Assembly: GCA_019916065.1 (NCBI GenBank)
Contig: CM034243.1
Location: 4,216,001 to 4,280,000, forward strand
DNA from: Vitellaria paradoxa
Lineage: Eukaryota > Streptophyta > Magnoliopsida > Ericales > Sapotaceae
Reading direction: 5' to 3'
DNA: 64,000 nucleotides
Shown here piece after piece: positions 39,340-49,700 of this stretch. Position 1 is the first letter of the stretch; the number at the start of each line of letters is the position of its first letter. The notes under the pieces are model-generated. The model was not told the origin of the DNA and ran no database searches. It saw only the letters and a program-made list of their open reading frames with translations. The translations under genes were made by a program, and so were the position numbers.

Positions 39340-41640
39340 ATTATTCCCACAACCAAACTCCTGTTAGGACTTAGTGGAAAGACGAGAATATAATGGCAAA
39401 ATATCACAATTGCGTACCTGAATATTCCAACAGCTGATGTAAATCCTCACCCCACTCCCGTCTCCATTTGTAACAGTTACAGACAATCTACACCAAACAA
39501 ACAGGCAACCTCACATCAAAAAAGCTATTCAGCTACAAAGTTATGCATGCAGTTTCCTACATATTATATAGTCAATAAGTAATCCTGTCAAAGCCGCAGC
39601 ACTGTTTGCAGACAATCTTCACTTCACTGCACAACTGTTAAGTTTCAGTTAGCTTTCCATGAACCAGTGACTGGAAAAATGTGGATTCAATGCTAGCTTT
39701 GGTAGTTAATTCAAATGTAGTTCTTGACATGCTGATATAGTACATCACCAGTACTGTAGTTCATGACTAACGATGCAAATATCCCAACTTTCTTCACAGC
39801 GGAGCCGCTAGTAATAAAGAATTTACAACATTGTCCTAAACAATTGAGCATTACAAATTTTCAAATAACATCTATGTATACTTTCCATCAACAACTCAGC
39901 TTGGGTGGGAATCCCCAAGCTCGATGTCAGGTCACAAGAGGGGCACCTTATATCTTTTGCCAACTAAGCTCAGGCAACTCTCGTGTATTGTCTTACCAAA
40001 AATAAAGAAGAAGAAGATTGGACGATGTCAAGTCAATCGTCAATAATAGTCAGATTGATATGTAGATAACTAATCATTCATTCAATGCATGATAAGATAA
40101 ATAAACTGGATTTGAGGTTAAAACATAGAACTCTTTACTTGGCCGAAATCCATATCAATTAAATAATTACTAATAGATGCCTTCATAAGATTTGCTTCGA
40201 CCATTGCACAAGAACCCTTACCCCTAAAGTCCAAAGCATTCAATCAATTTTGGAATTGAAATGCCAAAGGAGAAGAAAAGGAGAAAAGGAACGACACTTT
40301 CAATGGCTACATTGAATGCTGCATTTAAAGATCATAAGAGACTATCAACCGAAAAGAGGAAAAATAATGATAATAGGCCTCATTCCAATCAAGCAAATAA
40401 AGCATTCTATTTACATCAGGAAGTGATTGTTGTTTCCAAAACTAAGAAACATAAATGTCAACAGAATGACAACAAAAGTTCCGAATTTGCTGTTTGTTTG
40501 TCCCCCCCCCCTTCTAAAAAGGTTATAATAGATGACATGAACAGATAATTTGTTGTTGAATTGAGCTATCATATATATCTCTGCATGTGCATATGCCATG
40601 AACATACAACATTCCTATTGGGAAGGGTAAATAAATGGAAAGCCAGAAAGAAACCAACATATTTGAACCAAATCCTATTTTAAATAAGCCTTATAAGTTT
40701 GAAAATATGAAAATGCAATCTGTAACCAACTAATCATGTAAATCCTACTATTTCAGATAAAAAAAATAAAATGAACTTGGCTTCCCACCCATTATGGTTT
40801 TATGCACATAAGCACGCCATATATAGATGATAAATGGCATCCTAAGTAAACGAAACAAAATAAGATGCAAATGTTTTTACTTTTAAAAATACTTGTGGCC
40901 ACACAGACAATCTTAAAAGGCTATAACAAGAAAGCCTTGTACTGAAATGTAATGCTCAATTTTAAATTTCACAAACACAATGATTCAAGGACAATAACTC
41001 AACCAATAAAAAATCTTCAACAAAGGAGGCATTTATCCCTTCAAAAGTAAAATATTTGAAGTTTCAATTACAATTTTGGCAGAGAACTTCAGCTTCTGAT
41101 GCCTCAAATTGCAACTAGAAGCATTATGATTCATGAAGCTCTATTACATCCAACTCCCACAGAAACATGGACCTGAACATCTTTCAGAAGCCTGTGTTGA
41201 CGTGAGGTTCTATCAAATTCAAAAAAATGAAACTGCAAGACACGGGCCTGCATTTCCAACAATCTAGCATCAACATCCAAACTTGAAAAGCCAACTTTGA
41301 TATATGCTCCAACAAGACTAGGATTCCATGAACAATGCGATAAATACATGCAACATACCAACTAGCAGAAGTGCATGGAGAGATGACGGTCAAACAAAAC
41401 TGAACGGTGCAAGCTTCGAACCCTCTGCACTTCTGCAGCAATTGTCAAAAGCAATGACTTTAATCTTGGTTTTCCTAGTACCTTGGGAGCTTCACAGCAT
41501 CCCTAATCCCTGATGGATCAGACTGGGATTCGCATATAAGTTGTTATCCTGTCATTGTGTTAAATATAATTTAATGAGAAAACAAATATACAATTTTTTT
41601 TTTTTTTTTTTTTTTTTTTGGGTAGTATACAAGAACTGGC
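39340..41640 (-). other. Unassigned region with a possible minus-strand exon
   Basis: Composition is moderately less AT-rich. On the minus strand, 41131-41330 reads LVGAYIKVGFSSLDVDARLL through DVQVHVSVGVGCNRAS to a stop. It looks more protein-like than neighbouring frames but is not recognised, and its upstream side has a stop. It could be the last exon of an unidentified gene with a long 3' untranslated region, or a pseudogene piece. A long T-run lies at about 41597-41619. Confidence 0.25.
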
Positions 41641-41784
41641 AAACTTTTCAAATAAAAAAGCTCCAAGGTAACTAGAGAGAGCATACAAGGAAACAAACAA
41701 ACTAGCAGGGCTGGCTCAAACCCTAGGCAACTAGGGCCAATCCAAGGTGACTAGAGAAAGCATACAAGGAAACAAACAAACTAG

Positions 41785-43152
41785 CAGGGCTGGCTCAAAA
41801 CTTAGGCAACTTAGGCAATCGACACAAACGAATAAGGCCCCAAATTTTTTAAAAAATTAAATTCTATATGTTTAGTGATTTTAATTTTATCCTCTCCTAG
41901 TATTAATAATTATCATAATCCCAACAAATTTTAATACTTATCTTAGTTCATATAAATAATAATGTGTAGGAGTACCTCTAATATTATCTACTGACAGAAC
42001 TAATTTAGATGGACTCTACTACTTTTTAGTCTCACCAATTATAAGATATTCTCTTTAACCCTAAAAGTGATCTATGCACAAACAAATCATTAGGTGCTTG
42101 ATAAAGTAGAGACACTACTTTTGTTTGCTCCAAAAAAATAAAAATAAAAATAAGAAATAAATAAATATTCCTATAAATATGTCAATAAAATCTTACAAAC
42201 TAATAATTCTTTTTCTGTTAATTAGTTACAAATAAAAAATAAGTCTTTTGATGCATTTTCACAAGAGAAAAATTTTTTAGTACTCTCTTATAAGAAAATA
42301 GTTTCTTATAAGCTTTTTCGTAAAGGAGAATTACGTGATTTCTTTCTTTTTTGTTTTTTGCAAAAAAATAAATAAATAAATTTATCTTTTGGTTTTCTAG
42401 GCTTATATGTTTTAGTTTGTATTTACTATTTCTTAGATAATATTGTTCTAATTTAAAATATTTAGGCTTCATTTAGTTGAAAGAAGCAAAAGCAGCTTCT
42501 GGCTTTTTGGTGAAAAAGCATGCTTTTGTGTTTGGCTTGGGTGCTTTCAGCTTATTATAGCTGTTAGCGTTTGGGAGGGTTTAAATTGCAAAACTACCCG
42601 AGGGGTTAGATCAGAAAAATAGGTCAGCATATGATGCTTGCGCAGAAATATAAGGAATAGCAAATAACAAAAGCAAGGGTAGTTTTGGTAATGAGGTGTG
42701 CAAAAAAGCAAAAGGCTACTACCCAAACGCAATCAGCTTTTTTTAAGCAAAAAAGGAACCAAAAGCAGCTTAAAATAGGCTAGCTTTGAATACCCAAACA
42801 CTGTGTTAATTCAAAATATGAATTCGGATATGAAAAAGTGAAGAAGGAAAAAAAAAAAAAAGAGGAAAATAAAAAAAAATAATTGAAGCTCGAAAAGAGG
42901 CTTTTGATAAATTTACACTATATCAATAAAAGATTAAATGGATTACCTATATTATTAATAAAAATAATATTTTAATAAATCTTGAATACAAAATTTTAAT
43001 AAACAATTTTGTATCTCAAAAGGTTAGAAGAATTACCTTCACATAAAAATTTTAAAATATTTTATATTGGATAAAAATTTTATATTATTTTTATTAAAAA
43101 TGCCTCGTCATTGAATTTGACTTAGGCCCCCACTAATATTGGGTCAGCCCTG
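41785..43152. mobile_element. Non-autonomous hAT transposon, 1.37 kb
   Basis: Terminal inverted repeats CAGGGCTGGCTCAA (left) and CAGGGCTGACCCAA (right, in reverse) match at 12 of 14 positions. The 8-bp direct repeat CAAACTAG flanks the element exactly (41777-41784, 43153-43160). CAGGG-type ends with an 8-bp duplication are diagnostic of hAT. No transposase frame survives. The left end with its flank is tandemly duplicated (period 79 bp; an extra CAGGG end at 41706). A second, smaller MITE-like insertion seems nested at about 42471-42817. Confidence 0.9.
42471..42817. mobile_element. Probable MITE nested in the hAT element
   Basis: Bounded by TTCATTTAGTTGAAAGAAGC and, at the other side, GAATACCCAAACACTGTG, with AGCAAAAGCAGCTT/AAGCTGATTGCGTTTGGG-type inverted words inside. 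AAAATAT occurs next to both borders. Exact ends are not certain. Confidence 0.4.
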
Positions 43153-43160
43153 CAAACTAG

Positions 43161-44649
43161 CAGTTCAATTTTGAGGCTTAGTTTGGATTCAAAAGGCTTG
43201 GGTTTTTTTTTTTTTTTTAAGTTGCTAGTTAAAAAGCTAACTTTTTTCTGCGTTTGATATGCAGAAAGAACTAGTTTCTTGTAACTACATTTTTTGCAAC
43301 TTTGTTCATTGAGATTATTGCCCTTCGTGATAAGATGATTTATGTAAGAAGAGACTTAAAATGGTCATTTTACACCACTAGAATCAGCTGGCTATTTTTT
43401 TGTGTTGCCATGCACTAACAAGCTTTGCTTTTGGCCATGGAGCCTAAGACAACTCATGAGGAAACCCAGAGAAAACAACAGCTTTCACCTCCCCTTTTAC
43501 ATTGTAGTAAACCAAAAAGAAAACATTTGGCATATAGCAACAAGCACTGCTAGTAACAAATTGAATTTGCTTTAAAAAGGTTAAATTCTTATAGTCCATG
43601 AAGTTTCTAACTAGTTTTAAAGCCTTTATTTAAAAAAAGAAGAAGAAGAAAGAAAGAAAAAGAACAAAGTTCTTCATAATATCTTGTCTAAAAATTCATC
43701 AAACCCATTGCTACCTATATATATGCAATTGTTGGGATTACATTGGTCTCCATCAGTTTCTCGATTCTCTCTCTTTTTAATGAAACGCAGAAAATTAAAA
43801 CTTCATCTTCAGATATTGAGAAGTATACCGAATTTTTTTCAATCATGTCATGGGGTTGCATTAGTTTTCAAAACTCCAAAAATTAAAAGCAATTAATTAC
43901 CCACAAGGCAGCCTGATATGACGATCAAATACTTAAGAATCGTATTGAACGACATTTAAGCAAAAATTTCGACAGAAACCATTAGCATAAGTTAATGTCA
44001 AGGGATAGCTGACAAGTTATCAAAAAAGAATGTCAAGGAACAGCGAACAACCCACATGTAAAACTAATCATCGCAGAGCAAGAAAATCTCCAGGAAACTA
44101 AACAGGGAGGAATCAATGAGTTATGCATTCTATCATCATGACCACCAAAGTTGTTGCAGATGTATACATCGTCAGATTTCACATTCATCAATCAATGTGC
44201 ATTCACACAAAAAAAATAACAACATTTTGTGGTATTGCATCTGTAATAACAATGCTAAAGGTAGTGAGTGATGCTTACATGATACAGCTCCTCATCATGC
44301 CCAAATGCAGCAAAAAGATTGTGAAAAACCTGCCAGTGTGGTATCAGAACGGATCAATTGAGTCAACAATTTTAGCACCACCACCACTGAGTGATATTAT
44401 CACAGAGGACATTGCAAATGCATTCCATTGTCATTTGGATGAATCCAACCAAGAGACATTTCAAGATAATGTCAACATGGATATGATTTTTGGAAACAGT
44501 GAACCATAATAACAAGTTATCCTCCACAAACATTACGCAATGAAGATTGTAAAATTGTCACACCCATGGCTAGTCAGTAATTCCCCCCCCCCCCAATAAC
44601 TGTCCAATCATCTCATCTTGACATCAGTAGTTCTATATTGACTCCTAAG
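43161..44649. other. Region downstream of the mTERF gene
   Basis: No convincing gene. An open plus-strand frame at 44123-44509 lacks family features and is opposite the likely 3' untranslated region of the mTERF gene, so I do not call it. A C-run lies at 44583-44594. Confidence 0.4.
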
Positions 44650-46362
44650 CTACATCTCTTGGCAATTACCATTGGGGGTTTGGTTTAAGAAACACTCCAA
44701 CCACCACTTTGGAGCAGCAGGATGAATTCCAGAGATACGAGCTAAAAAATTTTTCTCACTGGTTGCAATCATGCTTGCAAGAGAATATCTTTTTGCACAC
44801 AAACCCTTTTCTGTAATCCACATATGGAATCTATACCTAGGTTTAATTCTTTTCTCTAAGTCATAACACAAATAGGCAGGAAAAACATCAAGGTACTGGA
44901 ATGAGGATCCCATGTCCTCACAGAGGAACTTCATTTTCTGTTCAAGAATCTCTGCTTTTTGGTTTAAGATCTTTGGAGAAAACCTAACCATTTTACAGAG
45001 TCGTGAGAATTGAATCCCAGCACGAAGAAGGCAATCAAACCGCTCTTGCAACTCAATACTAGTTCCATGCAAGTATGGTAGCACTTTAATGGTCAAATTA
45101 TTTTGTCCGTAACCAATACCATGCAAGAAATTCAACTTACTAAGCGTGTGAAGGGGAGTTCTTGAAGATTGAATTATGTCCAGGCTAACTTTGTAATCTT
45201 TATCCAAGTCTTCATCAGGATTACCAATAACGTAAGTACCTAATAGATAATGATTCCCAGTTCTCATCTTATTGAAGAACCATTCATGCAGATCCAAAGA
45301 TTTCATCACATGAGGCAAGTTAACCATTTTGTTTCTTCCAAAAACATAAGGATACTTTAGAGCAATAGATTCTACTTCTCTTTTGTTCATTCCAAAGTGC
45401 TTCAAAAGTCCCGAAACTGAAATAGATGGTTCCTCCAGATCAAAATCCAAGATCTCCGGTCTCTCAAGAATCAACAAACCAACATCACTCGTATTAACAC
45501 TCAATCTAGAAAAGAACCGCACTTTATTGATCAAAACCTCTTCTGGATAATCAAGAAAAATTCTTTTGCTCCTTCCCATCAATTCCCCAATCTCCCCCTT
45601 CTGACAACCCAGCTGGTAAAAAACCTGTATTTTCCGACAAACCTCGACCCAAGCATCCACATTTCCCTCCACCAAATTCACCAAATCATAATCAATGAAC
45701 ACCTTCCTCAAATCATCAAACAATGCCCTAATTTCACCACCCAGTTCAGACTCCCCACCCAACACATGAGGGAAAACCAAACAAATGGCAATTATTGTCA
45801 CACTACTAAACCCACAATCCTTAAACCCATGAAGCTTTTCACTCAGTTTATTTGGGTCTTCACTAAAAATTGAAATCTCATCCCTAAACAACTTGCCCAA
45901 CCTGTTCCACGGAAATCCGAAACCCGATAACGTGGACGCCACATTCAAGACCCGAGAATCCTCGCACAGGAAGAACTTGTTCTGTGGCAAAAGGCCATTA
46001 ATTTCATCATAGTTAATGCCAATGCTCTCGTAGAAAAATTCAAATTCATTGATAGGATGGTACCTGAGGAACCTCTGGAACGATTTGAAGAAGGTTGAGG
46101 GTGAGAATTCGACCTTGGAAACGCTGTCGGAGAGGGAGAAGAGGGAGTTCTTGCTAATGTGCTCGGCGCAGGTGAAGGGTAGAGATCGGGTGGTGTGGAG
46201 GTAGTCAGTGAGGGCCGCTTGGGCTTCTTGGATTGCTTGGGGTCGGTACCTAGAGCGTATTTTGGAGAGCTTTGGGAGCCTTGGGAGCTTTGTGGCGGAG
46301 GAGAAGTGGCGGAAAACGATGGCGTAGAGAGAGAACGTAGTAGTCGGAGGATGGAAGTGCAT
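44650..46362 (-). CDS. mTERF-domain protein, MTEF18-like, organelle-targeted
   Basis: An uninterrupted 570-codon frame. The start is taken at the first ATG (46360-46362); the open frame extends 26 codons upstream but has no ATG there. The N terminus (MHFHPPTTTFSLYAIVFRHF, then SSATKLPRLPKLSKIRSR) is basic with no acidic residue, like a mitochondrial presequence. EAQAALTDYLHTTRS and RYHPINEFEFFYESIGI are conserved in the plant MTEF18-like group. Degenerate mTERF helical repeats follow through about residue 520, with typical FSRLSVNTSDVGLLILERPE and PKILNQKAEILEQKMKFL segments. mTERF proteins bind nucleic acids and act in organelle transcription, intron splicing or ribosome assembly; Arabidopsis MTERF18/SHOT1 affects mitochondria and heat tolerance. 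The intronless structure is usual for the family. No damage is seen. Confidence 0.92.
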   Translation of the reverse strand: MHFHPPTTTFSLYAIVFRHFSSATKLPRLPKLSKIRSRYRPQAIQEAQAALTDYLHTTRSLPFTCAEHISKNSLFSLSDSVSKVEFSPSTFFKSFQRFLRYHPINEFEFFYESIGINYDEINGLLPQNKFFLCEDSRVLNVASTLSGFGFPWNRLGKLFRDEISIFSEDPNKLSEKLHGFKDCGFSSVTIIAICLVFPHVLGGESELGGEIRALFDDLRKVFIDYDLVNLVEGNVDAWVEVCRKIQVFYQLGCQKGEIGELMGRSKRIFLDYPEEVLINKVRFFSRLSVNTSDVGLLILERPEILDFDLEEPSISVSGLLKHFGMNKREVESIALKYPYVFGRNKMVNLPHVMKSLDLHEWFFNKMRTGNHYLLGTYVIGNPDEDLDKDYKVSLDIIQSSRTPLHTLSKLNFLHGIGYGQNNLTIKVLPYLHGTSIELQERFDCLLRAGIQFSRLCKMVRFSPKILNQKAEILEQKMKFLCEDMGSSFQYLDVFPAYLCYDLEKRIKPRYRFHMWITEKGLCAKRYSLASMIATSEKNFLARISGIHPAAPKWWLECFLNQTPNGNCQEM

Positions 46363-46440
46363 TGTAGGTACAGTTAAATTAGGGCTCGATGATAGGGTTT
46401 TGTTAAAAAAATTGGAGGAGACGTGCGAATTTTCCTCCAC

Positions 46441-48230
46441 GAGTGGATTTGGGAGGGAAGGGAAGTAAGGTAAAGGGTTAATTACGGCTTAACTTGGGAT
46501 TTGATTTAAAAAAATAAAAAATAAAAATGGGATGGCTTTCCTTTTAGGTACGTGACTTCAGATTGTTGGAGCTATTCAAAAAAAAATAAAATTTTATAAA
46601 TTTTTATAAATATAAATTACAAAATAGTAAAATTTAAATTTTTTATTTATTACACTAATTACGAGATATTTATTTTTACAATTTTATACTATTTTATATA
46701 ATTTTATACAATTCCAAACATATTAGATATATAAATTATGGGATCAAATTTGAATGATTCATGATAAAAATAATCTTCAATTAAAATTTTTAAATTTATT
46801 TTTATTGTAAATTATTTAATTTTAATTAGAAGATTTACAATTTTAATGTTATATGATTAATATTAAAAATAATTTTAATCACTCTTTAAAAAAAATATGA
46901 CCTTTGTTTCAAATATGTTGGCACACAATTGTTTTATTATTTGAATTAAAAAGTAAAGTTGATATAATTTATTAAATTTATAGAAATTTATAAAGTTATG
47001 ATATAAATATTATTGTGATTCAATGTAGTTTAGAATGGTTATTTTGTTATTTTATAAACTTTTGGTGTTACAGGATATGAGTGCAACTTGTTAAAATATT
47101 TAGTGGGTGTAAGTGTAATTGGTCTAACAAAAAAAATTTTTTTTTTTCTTCTTTCGGTTAGAAAGAAAAAAAAAATTAAAATATGTACATATACATATTA
47201 TAATTTAATTTTGTATTTTAAAATAAGATTATTTTCGAATAAAATATAGAAACTGTGTGTCTCTCTTTTTTATTTATTCCCTAGTTTTTCCAATAAAATT
47301 AGTGGGTGTGATGGAAATTTTTTCCACACATTTTCTCTTGTTCACATTTTCCTTCCAGACTAAAGAATGGAAAAACAATATTTCCTCCCATTTTTCTTTT
47401 TCGCTTTTCCTTCCATTTTTTTTTTATTTTTCACAAGCCAAACACGTTATCTGAGTTACCAAAATGAAAAATAAAAATCACGTATTGGGTGTAGACATAT
47501 AAAAAGGATAATGGATTGGGATAAGGAATTGGGATGCACCACCCCGACCCTATATCGAGATGGCTATGATCTAATTAATTCAGTTTTATTTATATTATTT
47601 TTCAATCGTTTATTCACACAATACCAAATATATAATTAACACGAGTATTTTTATGACATTAAGGGTCAGACGGAATTAATTTTGTCATTTGTGATTGGAA
47701 AAACCCCACCCTTATGAATTACAATAGTTACCAATGAAATTTTAATTTTTAAAATCAATTGGTAAATTATTTTATTTGATTTTAAATTATGTTTATAATT
47801 TATTTATTTAGAAAATATAAATATATATGTTTTATTTGAAGTCTTAAATTTTTTCTAAAAAAAATTTAAAATATTGTTAAACTTTGAACTATTAGGTGTT
47901 TGTTGTGCTTCTTAAAAAGTGTAAGAAAGTTGGAGAATTTTGAAAAAATTTGATAAAATTTAGAGAAAATTGAAAATTTTTAGTGCGAATGAAGTTAAAG
48001 ATTTTTAATAATGTTTTTGTACTTTTGTATATATCTATATGACAAAACACATCTCATTACAAAAATATCTCTCTCACATATTATGTTTCAATGGCTCATA
48101 TTAAATCTTGAAATATATTGATGGTTAAGATTTGATTTGAATTCCAATTTTTCCTGCTCAACCTTCATTATCTTGCCCAAGTGTTAGACATCCTGTATTG
48201 TTCGTGGGTTTGGTTTACAGAGCACACAAA
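46441..48230. other. AT-rich intergenic DNA
   Basis: The first ~100 bases are the likely promoter side of the mTERF gene. 46565-46735 is an AT-rich module ending ATACAATTCCAAACA, like those near 29.4, 35.4 and 36.1 kb. Otherwise nothing is recognised. Confidence 0.4.
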
Positions 48231-48449
48231 GTATAAGGCACCACACGAAAGAGCCATTTGATTTTTGTCCTACGTGGCGAGAGAGAGAGAGAAATAATTC
48301 AGCCATAAGAAATAGAGCGACTCAGGAGATGGCATGGTGAAGGCCTATTGGGTTTAAAATTTGAAATTCAAAATTCAAATTTATTTTTTGGTTGAGATTC
48401 TTTGCTATCAATCAGAACCATACCTTCACCCCCATTTTTTCCTCTCTCT

Positions 48450-48951
48450 GTAGAGGCGAATACAAAAATTTCTGAGACTATTCTTTGTGATAGGTGGTGG
48501 GTTTTATCAGCTGTGCCCTTGCATCAATCCGACAACGGCTCGCGTAAGGAACGACCAGCGGTAGGTGATATTCATGACATCGGAGCCGCGATGTCTGGTC
48601 GTCTGCTTAGTTTGTTTCACCTAGCCCATCGGATTGGTTTGTATCTTTGAGTCACTCGCTTAGGTTATCACCGTTGCACGAATCGGCGAAGTAAGGGGAG
48701 GCTAGGCAGTTTTCGGTGAGTGTGTTGCCACTTCAACCAGTGCCACGTGGCAGAGGTGAACACTCAGGTCTGATGGAAAGGGCGTCCTTCATGTCCAGTT
48801 CGATCGAGCGTAAGGCCCTCTCCGGGCTACTTGAGGGGACCGCTGGTTCAAATGGGGGTCGAGTCCCCTTCTCGACACCGCTTAGTGGGGTGACTAGCAT
48901 TTCTCTGAGCAACTAGAAAGGCTCCTTCCTATTTTCACACAAATCCTTGCA
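48450..48951 (+). ncRNA. Candidate structured noncoding RNA exon
   Basis: A GC-rich island of about 450 bp in AT-rich surroundings, without a plausible protein. Perfect helices can be read off. GACATCG (48576-48582) pairs with CGATGTC (48589-48595), and ACGACCA (48551-48557) pairs with TGGTCGT directly after it. CCTAGCC (48620-48626) pairs with GGCTAGG (48700-48706). TGAGTGT (48717-48723) pairs with ACACTCA (48760-48766) around a TGCCACGTGGCA palindrome. GGGGTCGAGTCCCC and GTCGAG/CTCGAC lie near 48855-48875. A pyrimidine tract ending TGTAG (48452) and CAG|GTACTT (48951) would bound an exon. Plant spliced lncRNAs such as GUT15/CR20 are one family to compare; I cannot confirm identity from memory. 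An organelle-derived insertion is another option. Confidence 0.4.
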
Positions 48952-49700
48952 GGTACTTCCTTTCTTAAATTCTCTCACTATACGTGCAGTTTATGTGATC
49001 CTTCTACAGGTTTGTTGATTTTTTTTGTTGATCGATTGCGTAGGTAAGAAAAGTTGAAGAAGGGAGATCTAATGTACTTGCACACGGATTTTAACTATAT
49101 ACGAGATCATTTCTTCTTATTTGATTTCTTAGTTTTCTGGTTTGATTGTGTTGGTTTTTTGGGAAAGATGTCATTCTCGCTGGAATCTAAATGTGTCCCA
49201 GACTTGAATAATTTAGCCATTGAAACTTTTTTTTGGTTTGATTTTTTTTAATGATGGGTTTTGGAGATGTTTTTTTAAATAATTTTGTAACTGCAATTGA
49301 TTGGGACTTCTGAATTTTCGTTGTTGTTACCAAGTAACAGATCTTGTTTTTGATTTGTGAGAGGGAGTGGAATGGATAATTGCAAGAGTGATCTTTTTGG
49401 GGGGTCTGTTAAGATGGATAAAATTACTACTGGATTTTGGTTGCTTGCACAGTTATTTGACTTCAAGATGCTAAATGGTGATTTGAGTAATGGGTATGGA
49501 ATTTTTTGCAAGGCATATTTGGAATTCGAAAAACACTCTCCCAAAATTTCTCCGAGAAAAAGCAGCCGAGGTGGTGCCTGGAAGGAATGGTCGGAAAGAG
49601 ATCACCTCTGCTAGAGGGGGAGGTGACTTGGAGTCCTACCAATGTCCAATGGGCCCCAAGAAAGGCAGGTGAGGATTGAATACACGTCGTCGTCTTGGAA
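48952..49700 (+). other. Possible downstream part of the structured transcript
   Basis: Pyrimidine-rich intron-like DNA follows the candidate donor, with further acceptor-like TACAG (about 49009). A less AT-rich block at 49360-49675 ends AAAGGCAG|GTGAGG and has two overlapping open frames, one with MDNCKSDLFGGSVKMDKI (from 49372). Neither is recognised, so coding status is undecided. Confidence 0.25.

Noticed and set aside
44123..44509. 128-codon plus-strand open frame
   Set aside because: No recognisable features, and it lies opposite the probable 3' untranslated region of the mTERF gene.
46363..46440. N-terminal extension of the mTERF protein by 26 residues
   Set aside because: The upstream frame is open but begins with GTG and holds no ATG. 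The first ATG at 46362 is followed by a good organelle-targeting sequence.
48840..48880. tRNA gene suggested by GGTTCAAAT and GGGGTCGAGTCCCC
   Set aside because: No matching acceptor stem, D-arm or anticodon arm at the right distances. The T-arm-like hairpin is kept only as part of the structured transcript.
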